Assembly: GCA_016795205.1 (NCBI GenBank)
Contig: JAEUHZ010000021.1
Location: forward strand, 248,001-312,000
DNA: 64,000 nt
Direction: 5' to 3'
Origin: Planctomycetota bacterium
Lineage (GTDB): Bacteria; Planctomycetota; UBA1135; GCA-002686595
Positions 8,639 through 17,216 of this stretch are shown here, one piece after another. The notes below the pieces were generated by a model. That model was not told the DNA's origin. It searched no databases and saw nothing but the letters and a program-made list of their open reading frames with translations. The position numbers and the translations under genes are program-made. Numbering within the stretch: the first letter of the stretch is position 1; each line of letters starts with the position of its first letter.

Positions 8639-9727
8639 CTAGGCCTCTGGGACCGCGCTCTCCCATGTGCCCCGCAGCGTCTGCTCGAACGCCCGGGCCG
8701 ACGCGCAGGGCGTTCGCCCGGTGTAGATGGGCAGCCACTCCCCGAAGGTCAGCTCGCGCCGGTTCGAGATCGGACCATAGCGGGTGAGGGACTCCAGGAA
8801 CGTGTGGCTTTGGACCTTGACCCAGTAGAAGTCGACGCTCGTCTCGCGATCGACGACGCAGAAGTTGTCCCGGAAAGCCTCCCAGGAGTCTTCGAGGGTC
8901 CAGGTGAGCTCGCGTCCGACGCGGGCCAGGAACTGGCTGGCCAGGTAGGTCTCGGAAGCGCCGTGCCGGCACTGCTCGCCGATGGGCACCTGCGCGAAGA
9001 TCTCGCCGGTCGTCGGCGGCCAGTGCGCGGGCAAGCGGCCGTCGTGCGGCGGCGGATTCCAGTAGACGGTCATGTCGTCGACGTGTCCGAAGACCGTCTG
9101 GTCGGTCAAGTGGTAGGGCGCGTACTTCAGCGTCCCGTGTCCGACGCCCACGATCCGATGGCGCTGGCGGAAACCGCCGGTCACCGGGAACGCCAGGGCG
9201 GTGGCGACCAGGAAGCGCAGGGCCTGCGGAGAGTACATCCGCTGGTCCGTGCGCGTCTTGAGCACCCAGCGCGCGCCGCGGCGCCCCGCGTGCTCGATGC
9301 CGCGCGCCGCGCTGACGACCTGCAGGTTGATGTTGTAGAGGCCGGGAACGGCCGGCTTCGGGCCGAGCAAGACGTCGACGCCCAGCGCGCGGATCGGCGC
9401 GAGCAGCGTCTCGGGGGTGTCGTCCCAGGTCGAGAGGATCAAGTGCGTGCGGGGAAAGTGCCGGCGGTAGAGCCGGAGCGTCTCGAGGGTGAAGTCCTCC
9501 AGCTCGGCGATGGGGCCTTGCATGACGACAGCGGTCTCGGCGTCCCCCGTCCCCGGGTCCGGCCACGTGCCCGTGTCCCGCGCGCGCTTCGGTCGCGAGT
9601 GGAACGTGACGAAGTCGTCCCCGCGGCGCGCCGATCCGCGCATGCTCGCCCAGAACATCCGCCGCCAGAAGCGGAACCACAGGGCGCGGACCGAGCCCAG
9701 GCCGACCTTGTCCTCCGTCAGGTTCAT
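8639..9727 (-). CDS. WavE-family polysaccharide synthesis protein
   Basis: This protein of 362 residues has the WavE (PF07507) pattern: AVVMQGPIAEL, LRLYRRHFPRTHLILSTWDD, then LKTRTDQRMYSPQAL and a late VDDMTVYWNPP segment. WavE proteins are glycosyltransferase-like and are found in LPS and capsule loci; their exact reaction is generally unknown. The start codon overlaps the upstream nucleotidyltransferase stop by 4 bp (ATGA), which indicates translational coupling. The coupling suggests that the activated donor made by that enzyme is used here. This is inference. Confidence 0.8.
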   Translation of the reverse strand: MNLTEDKVGLGSVRALWFRFWRRMFWASMRGSARRGDDFVTFHSRPKRARDTGTWPDPGTGDAETAVVMQGPIAELEDFTLETLRLYRRHFPRTHLILSTWDDTPETLLAPIRALGVDVLLGPKPAVPGLYNINLQVVSAARGIEHAGRRGARWVLKTRTDQRMYSPQALRFLVATALAFPVTGGFRQRHRIVGVGHGTLKYAPYHLTDQTVFGHVDDMTVYWNPPPHDGRLPAHWPPTTGEIFAQVPIGEQCRHGASETYLASQFLARVGRELTWTLEDSWEAFRDNFCVVDRETSVDFYWVKVQSHTFLESLTRYGPISNRRELTFGEWLPIYTGRTPCASARAFEQTLRGTWESAVPEA

Positions 9728-10479
9728 CGACGCAGCCGGCTCACGGCCTGGCGCGAGACCGGATGCGCGAGGAAGGCCTCGATGTCCGCCGGGGTCCCGA
9801 TCCCGTGCATGCCCGCTCCCACCCGGCCGATGTTGTGCACGCGGACCGCGGCGCCGGCGCGCAAGAGCTGATTGTAGGCCGGCGCCACGTAGAACTCGCC
9901 GTTGACCCGCAGGTCCTGGGCGATCATCGCGTCGGCGGCGCGCACGAAGTCGGCACCGTGGCGGAAGTTGTAGATGCCCACGGTCGCCTCGTTCGACACG
10001 ACCTGCTTCTCGACCACTTCCGTGACCGCTCCGCCGGCTCCCAGCCGCACGAACGACCATTTCGGGTCGTCGGCCCACATCGTCATGATCAGGCCGGTGG
10101 CGTCGGACAACTGGCCCAGGTAGTCGTCGATGGCGACCGACACGTATTGATCGCAATTCGCGATCATCAGCGGTCGGTCGTCGTCGATGCTGGAGCGCGC
10201 CAGGAGCACCGTGCAGGCCGCGCCCTGCGTGACCTGGTCCACGAAGACCAGCTCGCACCCGGGCGCCCATTCGCGCAGGCGGTCCGCCAGCCCGAACTGC
10301 TGCGCGTGCTCGCGAAGGAGCAGGAAGACGAAGCGGTGCGGACGGGTTGGGGTGAGGTTCTCGATGACCACCTGGATCATCGGGAAGCCATGGATCGGGA
10401 TCAGCGGCTTCGGGAGGTCGTAGCCCGCGTCGGCGAAGCGCTGGCCGCGGCCAGCCATGGGGACGACGATGTTCAGCAC
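9724..10479 (-). CDS. Nucleotidyltransferase (NTP_transferase fold), copy 1
   Basis: This protein of 251 residues has the nucleotidyltransferase start MLNIVVPMAGRGQRF and the PKPLIPIHG motif (about 24-32). The metal/nucleotide site NCDQYVSV corresponds to the usual D-x-D region. WSFVRLGAGG, VVEKQVVSNEATVGIY and NGEFYVAPAYNQLL mark the sugar-phosphate or acceptor-binding half. Enzymes of this type activate a phosphorylated sugar or small alcohol with CTP/UTP/GTP. It overlaps the cupin gene upstream (7 bp) and the WavE gene downstream (4 bp). It is a clear paralogue of the protein at 10780-11535. The substrate cannot be told from sequence. Confidence 0.82.
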   Translation of the reverse strand: MLNIVVPMAGRGQRFADAGYDLPKPLIPIHGFPMIQVVIENLTPTRPHRFVFLLLREHAQQFGLADRLREWAPGCELVFVDQVTQGAACTVLLARSSIDDDRPLMIANCDQYVSVAIDDYLGQLSDATGLIMTMWADDPKWSFVRLGAGGAVTEVVEKQVVSNEATVGIYNFRHGADFVRAADAMIAQDLRVNGEFYVAPAYNQLLRAGAAVRVHNIGRVGAGMHGIGTPADIEAFLAHPVSRQAVSRLRR

Positions 10480-10793
10480 GGATACTTGTCCCCGGCCACG
10501 CTGGGCACCTTGACGACGACCGTGGTCACGTCGGTGAGCGCCTCGAAGTCGGTCGAGTCCCCGGGTTCGATCAGCAGGATGTCGCCCGACACGTAGCGCG
10601 CGCCGTTCATGCGGACCTCACCGCCCAGGACCAACGTCAGCTCGTGCGCGACTCGGTGCACGTGGCGCGCTTCGGTGGCGCCCGCCGCGTAGGTCTTGAC
10701 CGCGACCTCCGCGGCAGGTGTGCGGAGCACGCTGGGCGCGAAGTCGCCCACGAACCATCCGCCCTTCATGTCGGCCAGCTTATGAACCTGCAT
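10473..10793 (-). CDS. Small cupin-domain protein
   Basis: This protein of 106 residues has a single cupin barrel. Motif 1 is seen around ARHVHRVAHELTLVLGGEVRMNG and motif 2 around GDILLIEPGDSTDF. It is fused in transcription between the two nucleotidyltransferase genes, overlapping both (7 and 14 bp). The metal-binding His pair (HVH) and Glu are present, so a metal-dependent isomerase, epimerase or binding function on a sugar derivative is possible. Single-domain cupins also act as sugar sensors. No specific function can be assigned. Confidence 0.72.
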   Translation of the reverse strand: MQVHKLADMKGGWFVGDFAPSVLRTPAAEVAVKTYAAGATEARHVHRVAHELTLVLGGEVRMNGARYVSGDILLIEPGDSTDFEALTDVTTVVVKVPSVAGDKYPC

Positions 10794-11535
10794 CCGTGCC
10801 CTTCCGCTTGGCGGCGACCAGCGTTTGCTCGTAATCCTCGATGGCCTGGGGCGTCGCCAGGGAGATGTACTGGTCGCGCTGGATCGGGAAGACGCCGATG
10901 CGCTTCTGCCGCAGGATCAACTCGTTGAACGTCGGACAGACGAAGAACGCACCGTTCACGCTGGCGCCTTTGCGGATCATCGACTGCGCCGCTTCGAGGA
11001 AGTCGGCGCCCTGCTTGAAGTAGTAGAAGCCCGCGGTCGCGTTGCGGCTCACGGGCCGCTTCTCCGCGGCCTCGACGACCAAGCCGTCCGGGCCCAGGCG
11101 CACGAACGACCATCGCGGGTGGACCGAGTCGAACACGATGGTCCCCGCGTCCAGACCGCGGCTGCGGAAGTCGTCGAGCGCGCGTCGCAGGTCGAGGCGG
11201 AAGACCTGATCCCCGTTGGCGATCACCAGCTCCTGCTCGGGCCGGATGTGCTCGATGGCGAGCAGGGCGGTGCAGGCGGCGCCCGCCGTCGGCCCGTCCG
11301 CGCGGACGACTCGCGCCGCGGGGTCGAGCAGGCGCAGCATGTCGCCCAGGTGGAAGCGCAAGTCGTCCTCCTTGCGGACGACGAAGACGTGCTGGTCGAG
11401 GTCGAGGGAGCGGAGACACTCCCAGGCGTGCTCCACGAGGGGGCGCCCGTCGATCTCGATCAAGGGCTTCGCGAAGGGGAAGCCGTGCTGCTGGAAGGCT
11501 TGGTCGCTCCCAGCCATGGGGATGATGACGGTCAT
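10780..11535 (-). CDS. Nucleotidyltransferase (NTP_transferase fold), copy 2
   Basis: This protein of 251 residues starts MTVIIPMAGSDQAF and shares with copy 1 the blocks KPLIEIDGRPLVEHAWE, GAACTALLA, ANGDQVFRLDL, WSFVRLGPDG, EKRPVSRNATAGFYYFKQG and NGAFFVCPTFNELILRQ. In copy 1 the glycine-rich loop reads MAGRGQRF, whereas here it is MAGSDQAF. The Gly/Arg pair that normally grips the triphosphate is therefore changed, and the activity or nucleotide choice may differ. It overlaps the HAD gene by 4 bp. It most likely arose by duplication within the locus. Confidence 0.8.
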   Translation of the reverse strand: MTVIIPMAGSDQAFQQHGFPFAKPLIEIDGRPLVEHAWECLRSLDLDQHVFVVRKEDDLRFHLGDMLRLLDPAARVVRADGPTAGAACTALLAIEHIRPEQELVIANGDQVFRLDLRRALDDFRSRGLDAGTIVFDSVHPRWSFVRLGPDGLVVEAAEKRPVSRNATAGFYYFKQGADFLEAAQSMIRKGASVNGAFFVCPTFNELILRQKRIGVFPIQRDQYISLATPQAIEDYEQTLVAAKRKGTDAGS

Positions 11536-12179
11536 CGGCTGCGCGCCTCCGTCCCGGCGCCCTCGGCCCGCGCGATCGCCCGCAGCACTCGATCCAACTG
11601 CACGTCGAGGACGCTCTGGACGACGAGCACCTGACAGCCCGCCGCCTCCGCGGCCTTGATGCCGTGCTCGTTGTCCTCGACGACCAGGCAGCGGTCGGGC
11701 GGCGTTCCGAGCGCCTCGGCCGCCTTGAGGTACATCTCCGGGTGCGGCTTCGCGTGGCTCACGTCCTGGTTGCTGAGCATGACGTCGAGGTATTGGGACA
11801 GGCGGCTCTTCTCCATCATCAGCGCCACGGTCGACTTGATCGAGTTCGAGGCCAGGCCGAGCTTGTAGCCGGCCGCCTTGAGTTGGGAGAGCGTGTACTC
11901 GTGCGTGAACACGGGCTTGCAGTGCAGGTGGATCTGCTCGACCGTGTACTGCTGCTTCATGGCGTTCACGAAGCCGTGGAGGGCGCGTGGCAGCTCGCGC
12001 TCCCGCGAGAGGATCTCGAGCTTCCTGGAGGTCGGCAGACCGTCGAACGTGGTCAGGTGGTCGGCTCGCGAGATCGAGTAGCCGAACAGCTCCAAGGCGC
12101 GATTGAGCGCGTGATAATGCCACTCCTTGGCATCGATCAGCACTCCGTCCATGTCGAACACGACGGCTTCAATCTTCAT
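11532..12179 (-). CDS. HAD-superfamily phosphatase (beta-phosphoglucomutase/CbbY-like)
   Basis: This protein of 215 residues has all HAD motifs: I at residues 8-12 (DMDGV, within VVFDMDGVLID), II in GLASNS, III at the HAKPHPEMY lysine, and IV in VVEDNEHGIKAA. The cap is the alpha-helical CbbY/PGM type. It would dephosphorylate (or act as a mutase on) a small phosphorylated metabolite. It overlaps both neighbours (4 bp with nucleotidyltransferase 2, 11 bp with the phosphodiesterase-like gene), so it belongs to one metabolic unit making a decorated glycan precursor. ATG 12179 is the first in-frame Met of the domain. Confidence 0.83.
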   Translation of the reverse strand: MKIEAVVFDMDGVLIDAKEWHYHALNRALELFGYSISRADHLTTFDGLPTSRKLEILSRERELPRALHGFVNAMKQQYTVEQIHLHCKPVFTHEYTLSQLKAAGYKLGLASNSIKSTVALMMEKSRLSQYLDVMLSNQDVSHAKPHPEMYLKAAEALGTPPDRCLVVEDNEHGIKAAEAAGCQVLVVQSVLDVQLDRVLRAIARAEGAGTEARSR

Positions 12180-12804
12180 GGGCGAAGAACCCTCTCGCGT
12201 CCTCCGGCAGGTCCGTGCACAAGAGGACCCTGTCCGAGGCTCGGAACTCGGCGACTCGCAACCGCTCCCAGGCGGCGCGGTGGTCGCGTCGGTGCAACTC
12301 CGGTGAGACCACGCACACGCGCTTGCCAGCTTCCACGTGACGGCGCACGACGTCCGCATCCCACCAGTCGCCGTGGAAGGCGTCCAGCCAGACACCGGCG
12401 GCCTGGTCGTACAGGGCTGGCTCTGGCTCCACCTCGCTGTGACGCGTGAAGACGGGCACGCCCCGCCGGAGCCAGTGCAGCGTGTCCGGGATCGACATGT
12501 CGAACACGAATGCGTCCGCCGGGGCGTGGCGCCGCAGAGCGGCGACCACCAGGTCCTGGAGACCGTCGGACTTCACGTTCAAGGCCAGGGGCAGCGAGCG
12601 GTCGTGCGCGGCGTGGATCGCGAGCACGTCGTCCGCCGGGAGTCCCGGCTCGGCCGGCGGGTCGTGGGAGACCACCAACCGCCGGGCCAGGTCGCGCAGG
12701 TCGAGCTCGGTGCCGAAGCCCAGCTCGAACGAGCGTGCGAAGGCCGTCGTCGAGTTCTTCTCCTCGGCGGAGCGCCAGTAGCCACGATGGCTCAGGATCT
12801 GCAC
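12169..12804 (-). CDS. Glycerophosphodiester phosphodiesterase-like protein (PI-PLC-like barrel)
   Basis: This protein of about 211 residues has the GDPD-family N-terminal signature ILSHRGYW followed by NSTTAFARSFELGFGTELDLRD. His and Glu ligands of the phosphodiesterase metal site are therefore present (HRG, E-x-D, and SHDPP supplying the second His). No signal peptide is seen, so it is cytoplasmic. GTG 12804 is preferred because GGGGAGGG precedes it directly and the conserved domain begins at the next residues; the frame extends further upstream as low-complexity sequence. In this locus it may process a glycerophospho- or similar diester intermediate. The substrate is unknown. Confidence 0.75.
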   Translation of the reverse strand: MQILSHRGYWRSAEEKNSTTAFARSFELGFGTELDLRDLARRLVVSHDPPAEPGLPADDVLAIHAAHDRSLPLALNVKSDGLQDLVVAALRRHAPADAFVFDMSIPDTLHWLRRGVPVFTRHSEVEPEPALYDQAAGVWLDAFHGDWWDADVVRRHVEAGKRVCVVSPELHRRDHRAAWERLRVAEFRASDRVLLCTDLPEDARGFFAHED

Positions 12805-13078
12805 GGCACCCTCCCCAGCCGAGGCGCGGAGTCCGGGCCGCGTCGCGCGCATGCGCGCGAGCGACGAATCGGCCCGCTGGCTGCGGTGGACCGCGCGCCA
12901 GCCGTCGTGCTCACTGACACGGTCAGTCTCCTGAGGGGGCTGGGCGGGGGGCCGATGGAAGCTCGGCGGGCCCCGGAGGGCGGCCATGCTATCCGTCCGC
13001 GAGGTGCCGAGCCACGGTCGGATGCGTCACCGTGCGATGCGTCCCGCTCGCGGACCGCGCGCCGGGCCGGCCACGGGA

Positions 13079-15589
13079 TCACGTCCCCTGGCGCGGGGCG
13101 AGGCGCAGCCGCGCGGCCAACCACCGCCACCAAGGCGTAGCCGCGCGGGTCGCGGACTCCCAGGCGATCCATCCCGCGATGCCCGCGAGGATGCCCACCA
13201 AGGCGTCGATCCAGACGTGCTGCACCGGGCCGTAGCGGTGCCACAGTCCGCGGGCCGTGTAGTGCAAGAGGTAGATGAACATGGACGCGCCGGCGATCCA
13301 GGCCACGATCTTGTGGAGCGGCGCCGGCAACCGGATGCGCTCGAAGAGGAGCAGCGCGAGGCAGCCCGCCGGCACCCAGAGCGCCCCGTGCTGCAGCCAG
13401 AACCGGTCGCTGACCTCGTACCACAACGCGAAGGGCAGCAGGGCCGCGAGGCCGGCCACCGCGATCCGCTGCGCCGTGGTCCGCGCGACCTGGAGCGCCC
13501 AGCCCAGCGCGAAGAGCCAGATCAGCGACGTGGGCACGCGGTAGTACAGCGACTCCGCGTCGAACAGCTTGGGCGAGGTCCAGGCCACGAACGCGGAGGC
13601 GGCCAGCAGTCCGCCCGCGAACGCGAAGGGCTGGCGTCCCGCCCCCGCGCGCGCCGCGGGCAGGAGCAGGATCAGCGCCACGATCACGAAGACCTGTGGC
13701 ATGAGCTCCAGGAACCAGTAGCCGAACGGCTGGCTGGCCGCGTCGCGCCAGTTGCCGAGCAGCGCGAGCTGCAGGGGATCGAAGAGCCCCGACTTCACCT
13801 GGAGGACCGCGATCGCCAGAGCCGTCGGAGCGGCGATGCGGCCCGCCGTCGCCAGGATCGGCCTGACGGATCCGGTCGCGAGCACCGTCGGGAGTTGGAA
13901 CCGCGCGAAGTTGACCCCTGCGACGACGAGCAGCAGATAGGTCGCGCCGCCCACCAGCAGCACGTCGAAGTGTCCGAGGACGATCGCGACGATGCTCACG
14001 CAGCGCACGAAGAGGGCCATGTCCACCGAGTGCCAGCGCGTTCGCCGCCTCGAGATCGTCTCGAGCTCCCCGATGGTTCGCGCCTGCCAATCCCGGGGCA
14101 GGGATCCCAGCAGCTCCTCGAGCTCGACCGAGACCTCGATGAAGCTCAGCGAGTCCCCGCCCAGGCTCGTGAAGGTGTCCTCGGCGCGGATCTCGGCGTT
14201 GCGGAAGTTGCGCGCGAAGACCTCGCGGACGCTCCGGCCGGAGCTCGCGCCGCGGGGATGCGAGGCGGAGATCTCGATGCCCTCCGCGCTCGCAGCCCCG
14301 CCCCGCGCGGCGGACGTGCGGGCCCGCCGTGCCAGGTACTCCTCGGCGAGGGCCCGGCGCTGGACCTTGCCCGAGTCCGTGGCGGGAAAGGCGTTGAACC
14401 GCGCGATCACCAGCGACGAGCGCGCGTCGACGCCGAGCTCGCGCAGGGCGCGGTCGGCCAGGGCTGCGAGCTGTGCATCGGGGAGCGCCAGGTCCTCGCG
14501 TGCGGCCAGGAGGATCCCGTCGCCGCGCACGGGATCCGGGACCCGGACGACGCACAGCCGGTCTGGCCGGTCGAGCCCGGCGCGCATCCGCTCCTCGAGA
14601 GCGGCGGGGGAGACCTTGATGCCGGCCAGGTTGATGACCTCGTCTGCCCGGCCGAGGAAGTGCAGGTAGCCGCCGCGGAGCTCGCCCAGGTCGCTGGTGA
14701 GCAACCAGCCTTCGGAGTCGACGTTCGGGACGCTCCGCCCGCCGAGCAGGATCTCGCGCGCCACGTTGCCGCCGCGGATCCGGATGCGTCCGTCCTGGGC
14801 GATCGCGATCTCGACGTCCCCGGTCGGAGCACCGACCGATTCCAGCTCCGCGGCCGAGGCGCGCGAGATGTCGAGGAACGTCGCCCGCGAAGCCTCGGTG
14901 AGACCGTAGTGCTGGACGATGCGCGCCTTGGGGAACAGCTCGCGCAGCGCGAGCTTCTCGGCTGCGGGCATGGGTTGGCTGCCGATCTCGATCCAGCGCA
15001 GGTGCTCTGCGCCATCCCGGAAGAGCGCGGCGTTGCGCAGCGCGATCCGCCACAGGCTCGGAACGGCCGAGACGGCGTTGATCTGGCCGGTGCGCAGCAA
15101 CTCGGCGACCTCGCGCGGCTGGAAGCCGCCTGCCGGCAGGTAGCAGCTCCCGCCGACCGCTGCGACGGCGCGGCAGCGGCCGAATCCGAACGAGTGGACC
15201 ACGGGGACGCCCACGTACTCGCGGATCGTCGCGTCGAGTCCCATCACGTCGATCAGGCGCGTGACCGTGTGGCCGAGGTTGGCGTGGGAGAGCAGGATTC
15301 CCTTGGGCTCGCCCTCGGTCCCCGAGGTGAAAGCCACCTGGGCCAGCGCGGGATCGTCGGACGGCACGTGGCGGACGCTGATCCAGCCGTGCCCCGGCTC
15401 GGGCACGACGACGCGCTCCACGCCGCAGGCCTCGCTGCGCTGACGATCGTCGGCCGAGCGCAGAGGCACGACGACCTGGCGTCGCTCGAGCAGCTCGAAG
15501 AAACGGCGGACGTAGTCCGGGGAGTTCTGCGCGACGAGGCCGACCGCGCCGAGCTCGGCTCGCGTCTCGTTCGTGGAGGCCGAGCGCAT
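13079..15589 (-). CDS. Adenylation domain - acyl/peptidyl carrier - membrane acyltransferase fusion
   Basis: This protein of 836 residues has three parts. Residues 1-430 are an ANL adenylating enzyme: P-loop FTSGTEGEPKG (87-97), YGLTEAS (228-234), SDLGE, GRADEVINLAGIKVSP, and catalytic Lys408 in TDSGKVQRR. Residues about 450-510 are a carrier domain with phosphopantetheine Ser480 in LGGDSLSFIEV. Residues about 520-836 are a multi-spanning acyltransferase-like membrane domain (VRCVSIVAIVLGHFD near its start, SMFIYLLHY near its end). The likely job is to activate a carboxylic acid, load it on the carrier and pass it to a glycan at the membrane. The N-terminal subdomain before the P-loop is short. 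ATG 15589 avoids an Arg-rich upstream extension. Confidence 0.85.
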   Translation of the reverse strand: MRSASTNETRAELGAVGLVAQNSPDYVRRFFELLERRQVVVPLRSADDRQRSEACGVERVVVPEPGHGWISVRHVPSDDPALAQVAFTSGTEGEPKGILLSHANLGHTVTRLIDVMGLDATIREYVGVPVVHSFGFGRCRAVAAVGGSCYLPAGGFQPREVAELLRTGQINAVSAVPSLWRIALRNAALFRDGAEHLRWIEIGSQPMPAAEKLALRELFPKARIVQHYGLTEASRATFLDISRASAAELESVGAPTGDVEIAIAQDGRIRIRGGNVAREILLGGRSVPNVDSEGWLLTSDLGELRGGYLHFLGRADEVINLAGIKVSPAALEERMRAGLDRPDRLCVVRVPDPVRGDGILLAAREDLALPDAQLAALADRALRELGVDARSSLVIARFNAFPATDSGKVQRRALAEEYLARRARTSAARGGAASAEGIEISASHPRGASSGRSVREVFARNFRNAEIRAEDTFTSLGGDSLSFIEVSVELEELLGSLPRDWQARTIGELETISRRRTRWHSVDMALFVRCVSIVAIVLGHFDVLLVGGATYLLLVVAGVNFARFQLPTVLATGSVRPILATAGRIAAPTALAIAVLQVKSGLFDPLQLALLGNWRDAASQPFGYWFLELMPQVFVIVALILLLPAARAGAGRQPFAFAGGLLAASAFVAWTSPKLFDAESLYYRVPTSLIWLFALGWALQVARTTAQRIAVAGLAALLPFALWYEVSDRFWLQHGALWVPAGCLALLLFERIRLPAPLHKIVAWIAGASMFIYLLHYTARGLWHRYGPVQHVWIDALVGILAGIAGWIAWESATRAATPWWRWLAARLRLAPRQGT

Positions 15590-15895
15590 CGTGGGGGACT
15601 CGGGCCGCCGTGCAGCGCGCGCCGCGCGCTGCACGTTGGGAAGTCGTCCGCGCGCGGATGCTAGTCGCGCGCTCCAAGGGTGACAAGCCACGCGACGCCG
15701 CGCCGCACGCCGAGTTGACACGTGCCACGGGTCGGGTCAGAGTCCGACCAGCGGCGGTCACCGCAATCGGTCCGAGCCACGACGGGTCGGCGCGCGATCG
15801 AACGGCGACCCCCCGACCACGGCGCCCCAGGGGCGTCGTCGTGCGCGCCCAGACGGCAGGCGGCTCCCGCCTCCGGCACACGCTTCCGCCCCGCG
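15590..15895. other. Divergent promoter region (306 bp)
   Basis: It separates the minus-strand adenylation fusion from the plus-strand glycosyltransferase. It must hold promoters in both directions. No gene, repeat or clear -35/-10 pair could be recognised. Confidence 0.4.
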
Positions 15896-17089
15896 ATGCT
15901 GACGATCTTCCACGCCAACCCGGCCCGCCTCGAAGGCGGGAGATTCCTCGTGGATCGGAAGTTCCATACCGGGATGCAGGAGTACCTGAAGCGGCTGGAT
16001 TGCCCCCTGCTCACGGTGCATCCCGAGCTCCCGGCTGGTCACGAGTCCCTGGTCATGGATCCGGTGTCGCTCCCCGAGGCAGAGCTGGGCTACCGCGTGA
16101 TCACGGCGCGCGTCGACGGCGCGGGCCACGCGCTGCCGGCCGATCTCGAGCGCCTGAGCGAGGCCGTGCGCGCGAGCCGTCTGGTCTATGGCGGCCGCAC
16201 CGAGGCGCTGCGGCTGGCTCAGCGGCACGGCGTCCCGATCGTCGGGGTCCTGGAGTACAACCTGCGCACGACGATCGTCTTCGCGTGCGGCGACGGAGGT
16301 GGTGTCCTGCGCCGCTTGCGGAAGCGCGCGGGCGCGATTCGCTACTACCTGCGCGAGCTGCTGCCGATCATGCGGAACGCCGCGCTGCTGCACTGCAACG
16401 GGTACCCAATCTTCGAGGAATCCGCGCGCTTCAACCCCCGGCGACTCCTGTACCTCGACTCGCGGATGTCCGGCGACATGGTCATTCCGCTGGAGGCCTT
16501 GCGCGCGCGCCTGGCGCACCGGAGGCGGCGGATCCCGCGCCTGATCTTCAGCGGACGGTTCGAGCCCGCCAAGGGCGCGCTGGACGCGGTGCGCGTCGGA
16601 CTGGAGTGCGCGCGCGCCGGGCTGGAGTTCGAGCTGCACCTCTACGGCCAAGGCGCTCAGCGCGCCGCGATGGAGCGCCTCGTCGAGAGCCAGGGCGCCG
16701 GCAGCTCGATCCGCGTGCACGCACCGATCCCCTACCCCGAGCTGATGGAACGCTCGCGGGAGTTCGACCTGTTCGTGTGTTGTCACGTGCAGGACGACCC
16801 CTCTTGCACCTACCTGGAGGCGATGGGTTGCGGACTGCCCATCGCGGGCTACGGCAACGCCATGTGGCGCTCCATGAACCGACACGCACGGGCCGGGATC
16901 GTCACGCCGCTGCGCCGACCGGCGGAGCTGGCCGCAGCGGTGGTTCGCCTGCTGGGAGCGCCGGACGAGCTGGACGCCCTGTCGCTTCAGGCCCGCGGCT
17001 TCGCCCTCGAGCACGCCTTCGAGCGCGAGTTCGAGCTGCGCACCACCTCGCTCGCCCGGATGTACGCCGGCGCGCAGGCCGGAGCCTGA
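15896..17089 (+). CDS. GT4-family glycosyltransferase
   Basis: This protein of 397 residues has a GT-B fold. The C-terminal Rossmann half shows LIFSGRFEPAKGALDAVRV, FELHLYGQG, and the nucleotide-sugar signature DDPSCTYLEAMGCGLPIAGYGN with the E-x7-E-like arrangement of GT4 enzymes. It would transfer a sugar onto the lipid-linked repeat in the cytoplasm. ATG 15896 was chosen because MLTIFHANPAR is the normal start of the fold, while the upstream in-frame stretch is Arg/Pro-rich. It is the only plus-strand gene in the EPS locus and stands opposite the adenylation fusion. Confidence 0.85.
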   Translation: MLTIFHANPARLEGGRFLVDRKFHTGMQEYLKRLDCPLLTVHPELPAGHESLVMDPVSLPEAELGYRVITARVDGAGHALPADLERLSEAVRASRLVYGGRTEALRLAQRHGVPIVGVLEYNLRTTIVFACGDGGGVLRRLRKRAGAIRYYLRELLPIMRNAALLHCNGYPIFEESARFNPRRLLYLDSRMSGDMVIPLEALRARLAHRRRRIPRLIFSGRFEPAKGALDAVRVGLECARAGLEFELHLYGQGAQRAAMERLVESQGAGSSIRVHAPIPYPELMERSREFDLFVCCHVQDDPSCTYLEAMGCGLPIAGYGNAMWRSMNRHARAGIVTPLRRPAELAAAVVRLLGAPDELDALSLQARGFALEHAFEREFELRTTSLARMYAGAQAGA

Positions 17090-17175
17090 TCGCGACGCAC
17101 CCGATTCCTGCAGTCGGCAGGCCGACCGCGCGTTCGCTGCCGCAGCGCGGGTCCGCGCGGGGCGGGGCGCTGACA

Positions 17176-17190
17176 GGCAGCCAGGCTGCC
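17176..17190. terminator. Hairpin between convergent genes
   Basis: Perfect arms GGCAGCC and GGCTGCC flank one A, in the short gap between the convergent glycosyltransferase (stop 17089) and SGNH hydrolase (stop 17217). There is no T-tract, so an intrinsic terminator is only suggested. Confidence 0.35.
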
Positions 17191-17216
17191 CGTGGGCTCG
17201 CGGCCTGCACGATCGC

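Noticed and set aside
12986..15664. Plus-strand open frame of nearly 900 codons opposite the adenylation fusion
   Set aside because: Low-complexity Arg/Gln/Asp/His-rich translation without a domain; the minus-strand gene explains the region.
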